Of a stretch of DNA of 48,244 nucleotides, positions 26,724-34,752 are shown one piece after another. Each line of letters starts with the position of its first letter. Within the stretch, counting starts at the first letter, position 1. This stretch comes from an uncultured Faecalibaculum sp. GTDB lineage: Bacteria > Bacillota_I > Bacilli_A > Erysipelotrichales > Erysipelotrichaceae. The stretch spans positions 1 to 48,244 of the forward strand of contig NZ_CAJUPA010000018.1 in the NCBI RefSeq assembly GCF_910588395.1, given 5' to 3'. The translations under genes were made by a program, and so were the position numbers. The notes beneath the pieces were generated by a model. The model had not been told where the DNA came from, did not search any database, and saw nothing but the letters and a program-made list of their open reading frames with translations.

Positions 26724-26766
26724 GGCGGAAAAGCAGCCGTGCTGACGCTGCCGCTTTCCGGATCGA

Positions 26767-27492
26767 TCAGTTCAGGTTCGATACGTTGTGGTATACGTTC
26801 TGGACGTCGTCCACGTCATCCAGCAGGGTCACCAGACGGCGGAACAGCTCCAGGTCTTCTCCCTGCAGTTCCACTTCTTCATTGGGAACCATTTTGGATT
26901 CCAGAACTTCGTATTTGACATCCGGGATCAGCCGGTCGATGACTTCCTTGGCATCATCCAGCTGGGTGGGATCCACGGTGACAGTCATGTAGCCGTCTTC
27001 GATTTCGATGTCCTTGAGCTCGATGTCGTTTTCAATCATCGCATCCATCATGGCTTCCTCATCTTCATAGGGAATGACAATGACGCCGAGATATTCGTAG
27101 CCGAAGGACACGGAACCGCCCACACCCATTTTCGCGTGGGACTTGTTGAAGCAGGCCCGCAGATTGGCGATGGTCCGGTTGGCGTTATCTGTCAGACAGT
27201 CGATGATGATGGTGCTGCCGCCGCCGGAGCCGAATCCTTCGTAGCGGGCTTCGCTGTAGGATTCGTCGGCGCTGGATTTCGCCTTGTCAATGGCACGCTT
27301 GATGACATCCGCCGGAACGTTGTTGGCTTTGGCCCGTTCGATGGCTTTCTTCAGCGTCTGGTTCATATCGGGGTTGGGGTCGCCGTTCTTGGCTGCCACC
27401 AGGATTTCCTTGGAGTAGCGGGAATAGATTTTCGCTTTCTGGTTCGCGGTTTTCTGCATTGCTGCAGCACGGACCTCAAAATGTCTGCCCAT
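26767..27492 (-). CDS. YebC/PmpR-family protein
   Basis: A 241-residue three-domain YebC protein. The N-terminal segment HFEVRAAAMQKTANQKAKIY, then NVPADVIKRAIDKAK and a glycine-rich YEGFGSGGGSTIIID loop are diagnostic. The family has been described as transcriptional regulators and, more recently, as factors that help ribosomes through difficult nascent sequences. The first residues read MGRHFEVRAAA where most relatives read MAGHSKWANIK, so this is a divergent (YeeN-like) branch. It lies 50 bases after phoH on the same strand. Confidence 0.9.
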   Translation of the reverse strand: MGRHFEVRAAAMQKTANQKAKIYSRYSKEILVAAKNGDPNPDMNQTLKKAIERAKANNVPADVIKRAIDKAKSSADESYSEARYEGFGSGGGSTIIIDCLTDNANRTIANLRACFNKSHAKMGVGGSVSFGYEYLGVIVIPYEDEEAMMDAMIENDIELKDIEIEDGYMTVTVDPTQLDDAKEVIDRLIPDVKYEVLESKMVPNEEVELQGEDLELFRRLVTLLDDVDDVQNVYHNVSNLN

Positions 27493-27542
27493 TAGTATCT
27501 CACCTTTCGCATTCGGTCAATATTTTACACGCAGCCTGTTCT

Positions 27543-28505
27543 TTATTCAACAGATGCGTAAGCGGCGATGATTTTCGCCACCAGAGGATGGCGGACCACA
27601 TCGTGTTCCGTCAGCCGGATCACGGAAATGCCTTCCAGATCCTCCAGCAAAGCCGCTGCCTGCACCAGGCCGGAGTCCTGGCGCCGGATCAGATCAATCT
27701 GGGTCACGTCTCCGGTGACGATCATCCGGCACTGGCGGCCCATCCGGGTCAGGAACATCTTCATCTGCGCTCTGGTGGCGTTCTGGGCTTCGTCCAGGAT
27801 CACCACGGCTTTGTTCAGTGTGCGCCCCCGCATGAAGGCCAGGGGTGCAATTTCAATGATGCCCCGTTCCAGATACCGGTCCACGGTTTCCTGACCGAGC
27901 ATTTCATACAGCGCATCATAGAGCGGTCGCAGGTAGGGATCGACTTTTTCCTTCATGTCACCGGGCAGAAAGCCCAGGGATTCCCCGGCTTCCACCGCCG
28001 GACGGGTCAGGATGATCCGCTCGATTTTCTCTTTTTTCAGCTGCTGCACGGCCCAGGCCACAGCCAGATAGGTTTTTCCGGTTCCCGCTGCTCCCACCGC
28101 AAAGACAATGTCACTGTCCTCGAACGCCTGGGTCAGGGCTGCCTGCCCGGCTGTCCGGGGATACACCGGACGCCCGGTTTTGGTGTGGGCCACGGGTTTC
28201 AGGCTGGCGGCGGAAAAGGCTGCCAGTTTCCCGGCTTTGGCCAGGGTGCACAGATACTTCATATCGGCAGTGGACAGTTCCAGGCGTTCATCAATGATGC
28301 CCAGCGCCTTGTTCAGCACCTCCAGAATGGCTTCTTCATCCTCCGGACGAACCTCCAGCACCTTGATCTGATGCCCCCGCAGGACCACCGGAACCCGGAA
28401 GGCGGTGGAGAGCACATCCAGATTTTCGTCGTGACTGCCTGCCAGGACCTGCAGCAGGGACATGTCGTAGTCCGTGCAGTCCAGGCTCAGTGTCTTGGTT
28501 TCCAT
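27543..28505 (-). CDS. phoH: PhoH-family ATPase
   Basis: A 320-residue PhoH-like protein with a P-loop NTPase domain: Walker A GAAGTGKTYLAVAWA near 133 and Walker B KAVVILDEAQNAT near 230. The N-terminal part contains a small RNA-binding-like region. The family is associated with RNA metabolism, often next to the endoribonuclease gene ybeY, which is not next to it here. The start at 28505 follows AGAGGAAG; the longer frame would run through the rpsU terminator and is rejected. Confidence 0.92.
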   Translation of the reverse strand: METKTLSLDCTDYDMSLLQVLAGSHDENLDVLSTAFRVPVVLRGHQIKVLEVRPEDEEAILEVLNKALGIIDERLELSTADMKYLCTLAKAGKLAAFSAASLKPVAHTKTGRPVYPRTAGQAALTQAFEDSDIVFAVGAAGTGKTYLAVAWAVQQLKKEKIERIILTRPAVEAGESLGFLPGDMKEKVDPYLRPLYDALYEMLGQETVDRYLERGIIEIAPLAFMRGRTLNKAVVILDEAQNATRAQMKMFLTRMGRQCRMIVTGDVTQIDLIRRQDSGLVQAAALLEDLEGISVIRLTEHDVVRHPLVAKIIAAYASVE

Positions 28506-28521
28506 ATTCTTCCTCTCAAAC

Positions 28522-28544
28522 AAAAAAATCTGCAAAAGCAGATT
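28522..28544 (-). terminator. Terminator of rpsU
   Basis: On the minus strand AATCTGC and GCAGATT form a seven-base stem around TTTT, followed by five or more T. It stands between rpsU and phoH, seven bases from the rpsU stop. Confidence 0.8.
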
Positions 28545-28550
28545 ATTTGT

Positions 28551-28730
28551 TTATTTTCCTCTACGGGCTTTGCGTGCAGCTTCAGATTTCAGCTTGCGGC
28601 GTACTCCCGGCTTCACGTAAAATTCTCTTTTACGAGCCTCGGCAAGGGTGCCGTTGCGGGATACCTGGCGCTTGAACCGGCGCAGGGCGTCATCGAGCTG
28701 TTCGTTCTCTTTGACAACAACTTTAGGCAT
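28551..28730 (-). CDS. rpsU: Ribosomal protein bS21
   Basis: A 59-residue basic protein of the small ribosomal subunit. The sequence begins MPKVVVKENEQLDDALRRFK and ends in a run of arginine, lysine and alanine, as in all bS21. The frame extends upstream, but GGGAGG nine bases before 28730 and the canonical MPKVVV start decide it. It has its own strong promoter and terminator and is followed by phoH. Confidence 0.97.
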   Translation of the reverse strand: MPKVVVKENEQLDDALRRFKRQVSRNGTLAEARKREFYVKPGVRRKLKSEAARKARRGK

Positions 28731-28765
28731 GCAGACAAACCTCCCTTCCCAAGTCATACGTACAG

Positions 28766-28794
28766 AGTATAGCGCAGACCCTTTATGAATGCAA
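28766..28794 (-). promoter_or_regulatory. Promoter of rpsU
   Basis: On the minus strand TTGCAT (28794-28789) and TATACT (28771-28766) are 17 bases apart, about 35 bases upstream of the bS21 start codon. Confidence 0.7.
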
Positions 28795-29466
28795 ATGATT
28801 TTGATTTTCCCTGCCGATGGAGGCCGGGATTTCGGGCTGAAAAAGGTGTATTCCGGCAGGAACCGACCGAAAAAAAACCAGTTGTGTCTGCTGGAATCCC
28901 AGAATATTCAAAGCTGGCCTGCAGTCGCTGGAGGGACGAAAGTGAATCGATACATTTGCATAGCGAAAAAAACCTAAATCTGACATCTTCTGAAACATGC
29001 ATATTCCGTACAACCGCAGAAGGTGGAGGGGATAAATACGTAAAAAGCTATGGGACAGACCGAAGAATTATTACACCAAATCTTATATGAGCAACCTATA
29101 CAAGAATATCTCATAACTTCCATGATAAGAATCTGGATAATCAACGTTCTAAAACTGGCTGCAGATGATCCTCTAAAAGCTTACAAATGAGATAAGAATC
29201 AGCATTTATTACCAGGTTAAGGGAAAATTGATATTTGTTGACGATGCTCAAGAGTTTACCCTGCCCTTTTTATCACAGCTGTAGAAGTCCACAGCTTTCG
29301 GTTTTCCATCGATGATAACTATCGACAATCCGTATAAGGCAGCATTTAACTTCATATAGCTCCCTAGTTCGTTTAGAAGGCTCTCTTATACCTTTGGTTG
29401 AGGTAGCTAATTGCAATTTCTTACACAATAGCTTGAAAACGTATCAACTGAGGTGGATTCCGTAAT
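28795..29466. other. AT-rich region without a clear gene
   Basis: GC content falls sharply from about 28,960 onward; the line 29041-29100 is one third GC, against well over half in the flanking genes. No frame here has both a good ribosome-binding site and a protein-like composition of useful length. Two short frames look somewhat protein-like: 29050-29190 plus (46 codons, starting MGQTEELLHQILYEQ) with a poorly placed GGAGG, and 29248-29355 minus (35 codons). The stretch looks like the degraded left part of acquired DNA. Confidence 0.5.
29248..29355 (-). pseudogene. Possible gene fragment or micro-ORF
   Basis: A 35-codon frame reading MKLNAALYGLSIVIIDGK and ending in a hydrophilic stretch with one cysteine. 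AGGGAG lies four bases before the ATG and an in-frame stop lies 11 codons further up. The strand-turn-strand character looks like part of a real protein, but no family is recognised. It may be a remnant within the AT-rich patch. Confidence 0.2.
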
Positions 29467-29553
29467 ATGTCACATGCATTTTACTATGATGAAACCGCTA
29501 AGCTTCGTAAGCTGTTTGTAAATAAAAGAGGTGATGCGATTGTATCCAGTTAG
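29467..29553 (+). CDS. Small ORF upstream of the thioredoxin-like lipoprotein
   Basis: A 28-codon frame (MSHAFYYDETAKLRKLFVNK at its start) preceded by GAGGTGG about ten bases upstream. It overlaps the start of the next gene by 14 bases, an arrangement that would allow translational coupling. It has no recognised family and could be a leader peptide, the end of a decayed gene, or chance. Confidence 0.3.
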   Translation: MSHAFYYDETAKLRKLFVNKRGDAIVSS

Positions 29554-30049
29554 AAAAAGCTGTATTTCAAAAAAGTATCTTCGGCTTCTGATTTCTATGT
29601 CCCTGTTCGCTGTTATCTTTATCGGCTGTTCCAGCGAATCAAAACAATCGGAATCTCAGGAAACCAGATCTGAATTGGAATCATCTGAAAGTGATGAATT
29701 ACTCATGGATCAGGAAACATTGCAAGTGGACAGCTTTGATGATGCGTTGCATGTAGATACTGAGCCTTACCTGCTCTTTATCACAAATGAAAACTGTTAT
29801 TTTTGCGATATGCTTGATCCGGTCATTGCCCATTACCTTCGGAACTACAATCAGATCCCTTTGCATATCCTTGAAGCAGATGAAGAGATCAAAGATTCTC
29901 TCACTGCTTGCTCCGCAAATTCAAAAACCTGCTTGACAGGAACACCCGGATTGCTAGAAGTTGACAATGGTACAGTTAACTGGGCCGTTCAGGGGACAGA
30001 CCCTGTTAATGACAAACTAAAAGAAATAGCTCTAAGTGACCAGCCATAG
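29540..30049 (+). CDS. Thioredoxin-fold lipoprotein, bacteriocin-accessory (Bta) type
   Basis: A predicted 169-residue lipoprotein. A basic N-terminus and hydrophobic stretch lead to the lipobox FIGC at about residue 30, followed by a Ser/Glu-rich linker. The thioredoxin-like domain shows the redox pair in NENCYFCDMLDP (CxxC) and the cis-proline loop LTGTPGLLEV, so it should oxidise or reshuffle disulfides outside the membrane. This combination resembles bacteriocin transport accessory (Bta/PedC) proteins. The TTG at 29540 is chosen because AGAGG is eight bases away; ATG at 29534 would be too close. The next gene encodes a secreted two-cysteine protein, a likely client. Base composition is AT-rich, unlike the flanks. 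Confidence 0.75.
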   Translation: MYPVRKSCISKKYLRLLISMSLFAVIFIGCSSESKQSESQETRSELESSESDELLMDQETLQVDSFDDALHVDTEPYLLFITNENCYFCDMLDPVIAHYLRNYNQIPLHILEADEEIKDSLTACSANSKTCLTGTPGLLEVDNGTVNWAVQGTDPVNDKLKEIALSDQP

Positions 30050-30116
30050 CAGATATTCAAACTCTCAAATCAATTAGCTGATACCCGACAATAATTACTA
30101 ATAACAAGAGGTAAAT

Positions 30117-30443
30117 ATGAAAAAAATGGTTAGCGCTTTTCTTGCTCTCCAACTAGCACTGTTTTCAATCCCTGTTATAAACGCACTGCCTGTTGCTGCT
30201 GCAGAAAATTACGGAATTGAACCTTATGAATCTGACTGGCCAGATTACAACTACGGAAACTGGCAAGATGTAATTGCTAATCCAACGAAATATGCAAAAG
30301 TGGCTACATGTATTGTACAGGCAACAGGTTTAAATCTTACAGACGCAGTGAAATTATTGAGCGGTTCGATTACCTTCTGGGCTGTTGCGGCACAATTCGG
30401 TATTAAAATTGCATGGGATTTTACAACCTGTTTATGGGGATAG
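30117..30443 (+). CDS. Small secreted two-cysteine protein, bacteriocin candidate
   Basis: A 108-residue precursor with a textbook Sec signal peptide: MKKM, a hydrophobic core, and cleavage likely after the AAA at 27-29. The mature part of about 79 residues begins acidic and aromatic (ENYGIEPYESDWPDYNYGNW), then holds C65, an amphipathic or hydrophobic stretch (about 80-100) and C105 three residues from the end, so one disulfide can form. It ends LWG. It follows a CxxC lipoprotein by 67 bases. Small size, Sec signal, hydrophobic C-terminal half and a disulfide helper suggest a bacteriocin or similar secreted peptide; no known class is recognised. No terminator follows, so transcription may continue into the membrane-protein gene. 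Confidence 0.7.
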   Translation: MKKMVSAFLALQLALFSIPVINALPVAAAENYGIEPYESDWPDYNYGNWQDVIANPTKYAKVATCIVQATGLNLTDAVKLLSGSITFWAVAAQFGIKIAWDFTTCLWG

Positions 30444-30544
30444 ACACTGAATCTTATCATGTTAGCTATATAGCAACTAGCCCAGTTAGAATGACACACT
30501 CATTCATGTAAGAAACTACCATCATATTTAAGTGGAGGCATACC

Positions 30545-30934
30545 ATGAAACATGCATTTCTCTGGCTCATGATCCTGATTGTCCTCACAGTCCTGGTCGT
30601 ACTGATGATCAACCCGCCGGCAGATATTGCAGGATTTGTCAGCGGCAGGCTGGAAGGCAGTCAGATAAACTGGACTGGTCTGATGGCGCTGATCATTCTG
30701 GGACTGTGTCTGATTGCGGCGTATTTCTTTCTGCGGAACCTGCTTCCTTCCATGAAAAACCGCATCTGGATCCCTCTGGGCTGGACCTGGGAGCTGGCTT
30801 TTCTGATTCTGTGCTACGGAGGAACCTCTGAGCTGACAGACAAACTGCTCACGCATTTTGCATTTTCCATTGTCATGGGCGTCGGACTCTGGATCATGCT
30901 CAAGCAGCAAAGCGATTCCAGTCAGAATCAGTGA
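30545..30934 (+). CDS. Four-helix membrane protein of unknown function
   Basis: A 129-residue protein with four predicted membrane segments (about 5-23, 44-64, 77-91 and 104-121), short loops and a polar glutamine-rich tail. GTGGAGG lies six bases before the ATG. I do not recognise a family. Its size, topology and place 101 bases after the bacteriocin candidate, with no terminator between, fit an immunity protein. Against this, its GC content matches the host chromosome rather than the AT-rich pair upstream, so it may be an unrelated resident gene. Confidence 0.7.
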   Translation: MKHAFLWLMILIVLTVLVVLMINPPADIAGFVSGRLEGSQINWTGLMALIILGLCLIAAYFFLRNLLPSMKNRIWIPLGWTWELAFLILCYGGTSELTDKLLTHFAFSIVMGVGLWIMLKQQSDSSQNQ

Positions 30935-30967
30935 CTGTCCTGGCCATCATCGGCAGTTACACTACAG

Positions 30968-31007
30968 AAACGCATCGGACTGCAGAATTCGTATCCGATG
31001 CGTTTTT
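30968..31007. terminator. Bidirectional terminator between membrane-protein and MBL genes
   Basis: A 12-base stem, AAACGCATCGGA with its complement at 30994-31005, 14-base loop, T-run on the right. The minus-strand MBL gene ends 17 bases away. Confidence 0.8.
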
Positions 31008-31024
31008 CATTTCTTTTGTCGCAG

Positions 31025-31918
31025 TCAGCTGAGGCTGATTCCCTGCCTCTTCCACCACATTTTTCCTCCTTCGAACCAGTATTTGGCTTCACCCGCATCC
31101 TTCAGATAAGAAAGGAAAGAGCGGACCGTGCTGCCAACGAGTACATACTGCGCTGGATCCAGCCGGATTCCGTATTCATCGCATAAAGCAGCCAGCAGAT
31201 CTTCAAAGGTGTTCGGTTCTGTCAGAATGTCCCGGACCCGGATCAGCAAAAACTCAGTATGCTGCTGATTGAACAGCGCCAACGCCCTGATGTCTTCTGT
31301 CACCGTGGCATGAGCCGGTACAAAGAAAGCCGCCTTCAGATTTCGGATCATGTCCAGCGTTTCCAGATAGGCCTTTACGTCATATATAAAAGGAATCCCG
31401 TACTTCTCCAGAGTCTGGCGGGAGCTGAGGCAGTCCGCCAGAAAGACCACATCATCCGGGGTCCGGAAACCGACCATATCGAAGAAATGCCCCGGCTGCC
31501 GGATCAGCGACCAGCCGGCAGGAAGATCGGCTTCCGCAAGCTGCCTGCAGTGACTGGGCTGGGCCATGAGAAACTTGTGCTGCAGCTCTTTGAATGGATA
31601 CCCGCCATAGAGAAAGGAAGGCTCCAGCAGCGGATATTCCGTAAAGGCGCATTCGATGCCCGGGGCATAGATGCTGCAGCCGGTGCGGTCCTGCAGAAAG
31701 CGGCAGCCGCCGATGTGATCCGCGTTGGAGTGGGTGATGTAAATGGCTTCCAGCTGCCACCGGTGTCTGTCCAGGATCTGCCGGATTTTCGGTCCGGCTT
31801 CTTTGTCACTGCCGGAATCGATGAGTACCACCCGATTGTCTGTCACCTGGACAAGGCCAACTTTTGCGGGAGATTCAATGATCCAGGTATTGCCTTTGAT
31901 ATTCTTCAGTTCGTACAT
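31025..31918 (-). CDS. MBL-fold metallo-hydrolase
   Basis: A 297-residue metallo-beta-lactamase fold protein. The metal-binding motif reads THSNADHIGG at 62-71: H63, D67 and H68 are kept, but the second histidine of HxHxDH is replaced by N65. Later ligands appear as RQPGHFFDM and FLADCL, with FVPAHA near the end. The variant motif occurs in a subgroup of the fold whose substrates are mostly unknown. It lies 48 bases after the XRE-cupin regulator on the same strand, so the regulator probably controls it. Confidence 0.88.
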   Translation of the reverse strand: MYELKNIKGNTWIIESPAKVGLVQVTDNRVVLIDSGSDKEAGPKIRQILDRHRWQLEAIYITHSNADHIGGCRFLQDRTGCSIYAPGIECAFTEYPLLEPSFLYGGYPFKELQHKFLMAQPSHCRQLAEADLPAGWSLIRQPGHFFDMVGFRTPDDVVFLADCLSSRQTLEKYGIPFIYDVKAYLETLDMIRNLKAAFFVPAHATVTEDIRALALFNQQHTEFLLIRVRDILTEPNTFEDLLAALCDEYGIRLDPAQYVLVGSTVRSFLSYLKDAGEAKYWFEGGKMWWKRQGISLS

Positions 31919-31966
31919 GTCGTTCCCTCCTCTTCTTTGCTTCTTTGCGGATGTCTGCAGATCGTG

Positions 31967-32596
31967 TCACTGATAGGTGATGACGTTGTAAAAGGAGCAT
32001 CCGTCTGCTGTCGCATACTGATGGGCTGTATCTGCGCCAAACTGCAGCGCCTGGCGGGAGGTCAGCTGTTCCCTGCATGACCCGACGGTCATGGTCAGAT
32101 CGCCGGATTCCATCAGAATGTATTCCCGGGTGCCTGGGGCATGTGCCTGAGATGAATGCACGCAGCCGGCATCCAGCGTGACCCGCCAGATTTCGGTTCC
32201 GTTGTCCGGATCAAAGGGAAACAGGAGCCAGGCTTTCATCTTCCCGTCTTCCTCTTCGATGGGATCCTGCTGCAGGGAACGAAGCAGGGTCACGGAAGCG
32301 GGACGGGTCAGCCGCGACAGCGGCACTTTCAGCCCGGAGGCCAGTTTCCACAGCGTGGTCACGGTGGGAGTGGAGCTGCCCCGTTCGATCTGAGAAAGCA
32401 TCGGGCGGGAGACGCCGGTCATGACTGCAACCTGTTCCAGAGAAAGATTCCGTTCTGTGCGGATCTGGCGGAGAATGACGCCCGGCTGCGGCTGACTGCC
32501 TGGATCCGGCATGAGGGGCTGCGGGTGTGAGGACTGCTGCGGGTTGTTGATCTGGCAAGGCTGTGATCGCGAGTCGTTTGTATGTGATAGTTCCAT
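31967..32596 (-). CDS. XRE-family regulator with C-terminal cupin sensor
   Basis: A 209-residue protein. Residues about 40-95 form an XRE helix-turn-helix (LSLEQVAVMTGVSRPMLSQI). Residues about 130-205 form a small cupin barrel, with conserved pattern PGTREYILMESGDLTMTVG, that should bind a small ligand. The first 38 residues are a low-complexity proline, glutamine and serine lead; internal starts such as the Met at about residue 29 are possible. Regulators of this kind often repress or activate the adjacent catabolic or resistance gene, here the MBL hydrolase. Confidence 0.87.
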   Translation of the reverse strand: MELSHTNDSRSQPCQINNPQQSSHPQPLMPDPGSQPQPGVILRQIRTERNLSLEQVAVMTGVSRPMLSQIERGSSTPTVTTLWKLASGLKVPLSRLTRPASVTLLRSLQQDPIEEEDGKMKAWLLFPFDPDNGTEIWRVTLDAGCVHSSQAHAPGTREYILMESGDLTMTVGSCREQLTSRQALQFGADTAHQYATADGCSFYNVITYQ

Positions 32597-32714
32597 ATTT
32601 CATACTATAGCAGAATCCGACGCATTCGAGTACAGGCGGTTTGCCGGAAAGTCATTTTCCCGCAGCGACCTGGGAGCAGCCTTCATTCCCTGGTTTTCTG
32701 CCCGGTGCTGCAGG

Positions 32715-32759
32715 AAAAAACCCGGAAGCCGCTGTATGCAACAGACCGGTTTCCGGGTT
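32715..32759 (-). terminator. Terminator of the Na/Pi transporter gene
   Basis: On the minus strand AACCCGGAA and TTCCGGGTT form the main stem, extended by CCG/CGG, and are followed by a T-run. Confidence 0.75.
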
Positions 32760-32803
32760 GTATGGTGTCGGTTTTTCCTGCTGTCTTCACGAAACCGTCA
32801 TTC

Positions 32804-34594
32804 TCAGGCAGACCCTGTCTGAACAGCCGGTTCGTTGATGTTGTACTTCACTTCATACTGAGACAGCAGATCGGCGTATTCGCTCCTGGACTGTTCCTGG
32901 TACTTGCGCAGGAACCGGTGAACATTGAAGTCCTGCTCCGCCTGTTTCACCATGTCCAGGGCAATGTTCGCGCAGTGATCCACAATACGCTGCATGTTCA
33001 CCAGGATCTCGCTCTGGATGAAGCCCATTTCCATGGAACACTTGCCCTCCTGCAGCCGGCGGATGTGGCGTTTCTTGATTTCATCCGCCGACACCGTCAC
33101 CAGCTCCCGCAGCGGGAACACCCGCCGGATCCGGGACGCATCGTCGCTCAGGAATGCCTCCACTGTCAGATCAATGCTTTCCTCCACTGCGGCGCTCATC
33201 ACCGCCAGTTCGTCCCGGGCCTCCAGGGAGAAGTTATCCTTCTTCTGATTCACCGACCGGGCCAGCTCCGCGATTTCCAGGGCATAGTCGCCAATGGATT
33301 CAAAATCACCGATGGCCTGCAGGCTCTTGGAGATGGAACGGGACTGATCTTCGCTGATGGACATGGACATGATCGCCACCAGGTACTTCCCCAGCTTGTC
33401 TTCGTATTTGTTCAGTGTCTTTTCCAGATGCTCCACCTTCCGGTAGCCTTCATCGGAATAGTTTTCCAGCAGACGGATCGCCCGGTGCACATTCTTCCGG
33501 GCTTTTTTCGCCATGCCGTCCATGACTTCCATGGCCCGTTCATAAGCCAGTTCCGGGTTCTGCAGCAGCCGGGAATCCAGTTTCTCGAAATCCGGCTGAT
33601 CTTCCTGTTCCGCGGCGCTCACCGGCAGCAGAAGCATGATCAGCGAGCGGATGCCCCTGACCGCCGGCAGCATCAGCGTCATGGTGATGAACCGGTACAG
33701 GGTGTTGGTGGCGGCGATGGTGAAAGGGTCCATGACCATGGCGTTCAGGCCCAGGATCCCTGTCATTTCCAGCGGATAGTAGATCAGTGCCCCCAGCAGC
33801 ATGCCCAGGATGGAAACCACCAGGTAGGCCAGACTGGTCCGCTGCCCCGCCCGGCTGGAGCCCATGGCTGCCAGCAGTACCGGGAAGGAAGCGCCAATGC
33901 CGATGCCCATGACCATGGGAAAGGCCCCCTGAAATGTAATGGCACCGGTGGTGGACAGCGCCTGAATCACACCCACAGCGGCGGAACTGGACTGCAGCAC
34001 CGCGGCAAAGGCAATGCCGAAAAGCCCCGCCAACAGCGGATTGTTCAGCGCCACCATGGTGTTGATGAACACCGGGTTGGTCCGCAATGGTGCCACGGCT
34101 CCGGACATCATGGACATGCCGGCCATCAGCACGGCAAAGCCCAGCAGGATCGCCCCGGTACTCTTGAGCACATCTTTCTTGGCGAACATATGCAGCAGCA
34201 TGCCGGCCACTGCCACCGCTGCCGTAATCGTGGTGCTGGAGAAATAGGAAGCCCAGCCGGCGCCTTCCACATAGGAAAGAGACACGATCCAGCCGGTAAT
34301 GCTCGTGCCGATGTTGGCCCCCAGGATCACCGCAATGGCCTGGGTGAATTTCATCATGCCGGAATTCACAAAGCCGATGACCATCACCGTGGCTGCACTG
34401 GAGGACTGCACGGCACAGGTGACCGCGGTTCCCAGCAGAAATCCCTTCAGAGGGGTGTTGGTGAGTTTGTACAGGATCATCTCCATTTTGTTTCCGGCCA
34501 CTTTCTTCAGGCCATCGGACATGGAAGACATTCCGAAGAGGAACAGCGCCACGCCCGTCAGCAGACTGAGGACCATTGAGACATTCTCGTCCAT
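32804..34594 (-). CDS. Na/Pi cotransporter with PhoU-like domain
   Basis: A 596-residue NptA/PNaS-family membrane transporter. The duplicated family signature is present as TAVTCAVQSSSAATVMVIG near 55-75 and FAAVLQSSSAAVGVIQAL further on; these QSSS repeats form the transport core. About eight membrane helices fill residues 1-330. The remaining 260 residues are helical and PhoU-like, lying in the cytoplasm, where they may sense or gate phosphate flux. It moves phosphate into the cell with sodium, by family. It stands as a single gene. Confidence 0.92.
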   Translation of the reverse strand: MDENVSMVLSLLTGVALFLFGMSSMSDGLKKVAGNKMEMILYKLTNTPLKGFLLGTAVTCAVQSSSAATVMVIGFVNSGMMKFTQAIAVILGANIGTSITGWIVSLSYVEGAGWASYFSSTTITAAVAVAGMLLHMFAKKDVLKSTGAILLGFAVLMAGMSMMSGAVAPLRTNPVFINTMVALNNPLLAGLFGIAFAAVLQSSSAAVGVIQALSTTGAITFQGAFPMVMGIGIGASFPVLLAAMGSSRAGQRTSLAYLVVSILGMLLGALIYYPLEMTGILGLNAMVMDPFTIAATNTLYRFITMTLMLPAVRGIRSLIMLLLPVSAAEQEDQPDFEKLDSRLLQNPELAYERAMEVMDGMAKKARKNVHRAIRLLENYSDEGYRKVEHLEKTLNKYEDKLGKYLVAIMSMSISEDQSRSISKSLQAIGDFESIGDYALEIAELARSVNQKKDNFSLEARDELAVMSAAVEESIDLTVEAFLSDDASRIRRVFPLRELVTVSADEIKKRHIRRLQEGKCSMEMGFIQSEILVNMQRIVDHCANIALDMVKQAEQDFNVHRFLRKYQEQSRSEYADLLSQYEVKYNINEPAVQTGSA

Positions 34595-34665
34595 AAGAAC
34601 TCCTTTTCTTTACTTTCCTTCGGTAAATCTATTTCATTGTTTCATCCAAACGCCGGTCTGACAAT

Positions 34666-34724
34666 AAAAAAAGACGGAAAACACCGCCGGACCGGTTCAG
34701 ACCGGGCTGGAAGTGTCATCCGTC
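34666..34724 (-). terminator. Terminator of metY
   Basis: On the minus strand GACGGA pairs with TCCGTC, with a further CACTT/GGTGT part of the stem, and a T-run follows. It begins 28 bases beyond the metY stop. Confidence 0.65.
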
Positions 34725-34752
34725 CTGTATTCTGTACAGACTGAGGGGCGGT

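Noticed and set aside
26630..26766. T-box riboswitch before hisS
   Set aside because: No specifier region or GGTGG-type T-box sequence; only a yebC terminator and a short leader are present.
28819..28860. CCTGCCG/CGGCAGG inverted repeat upstream of rpsU as a structured RNA
   Set aside because: Seven pairs across a 28-base or longer loop in GC-rich DNA is weak, and no promoter or terminator frames it.
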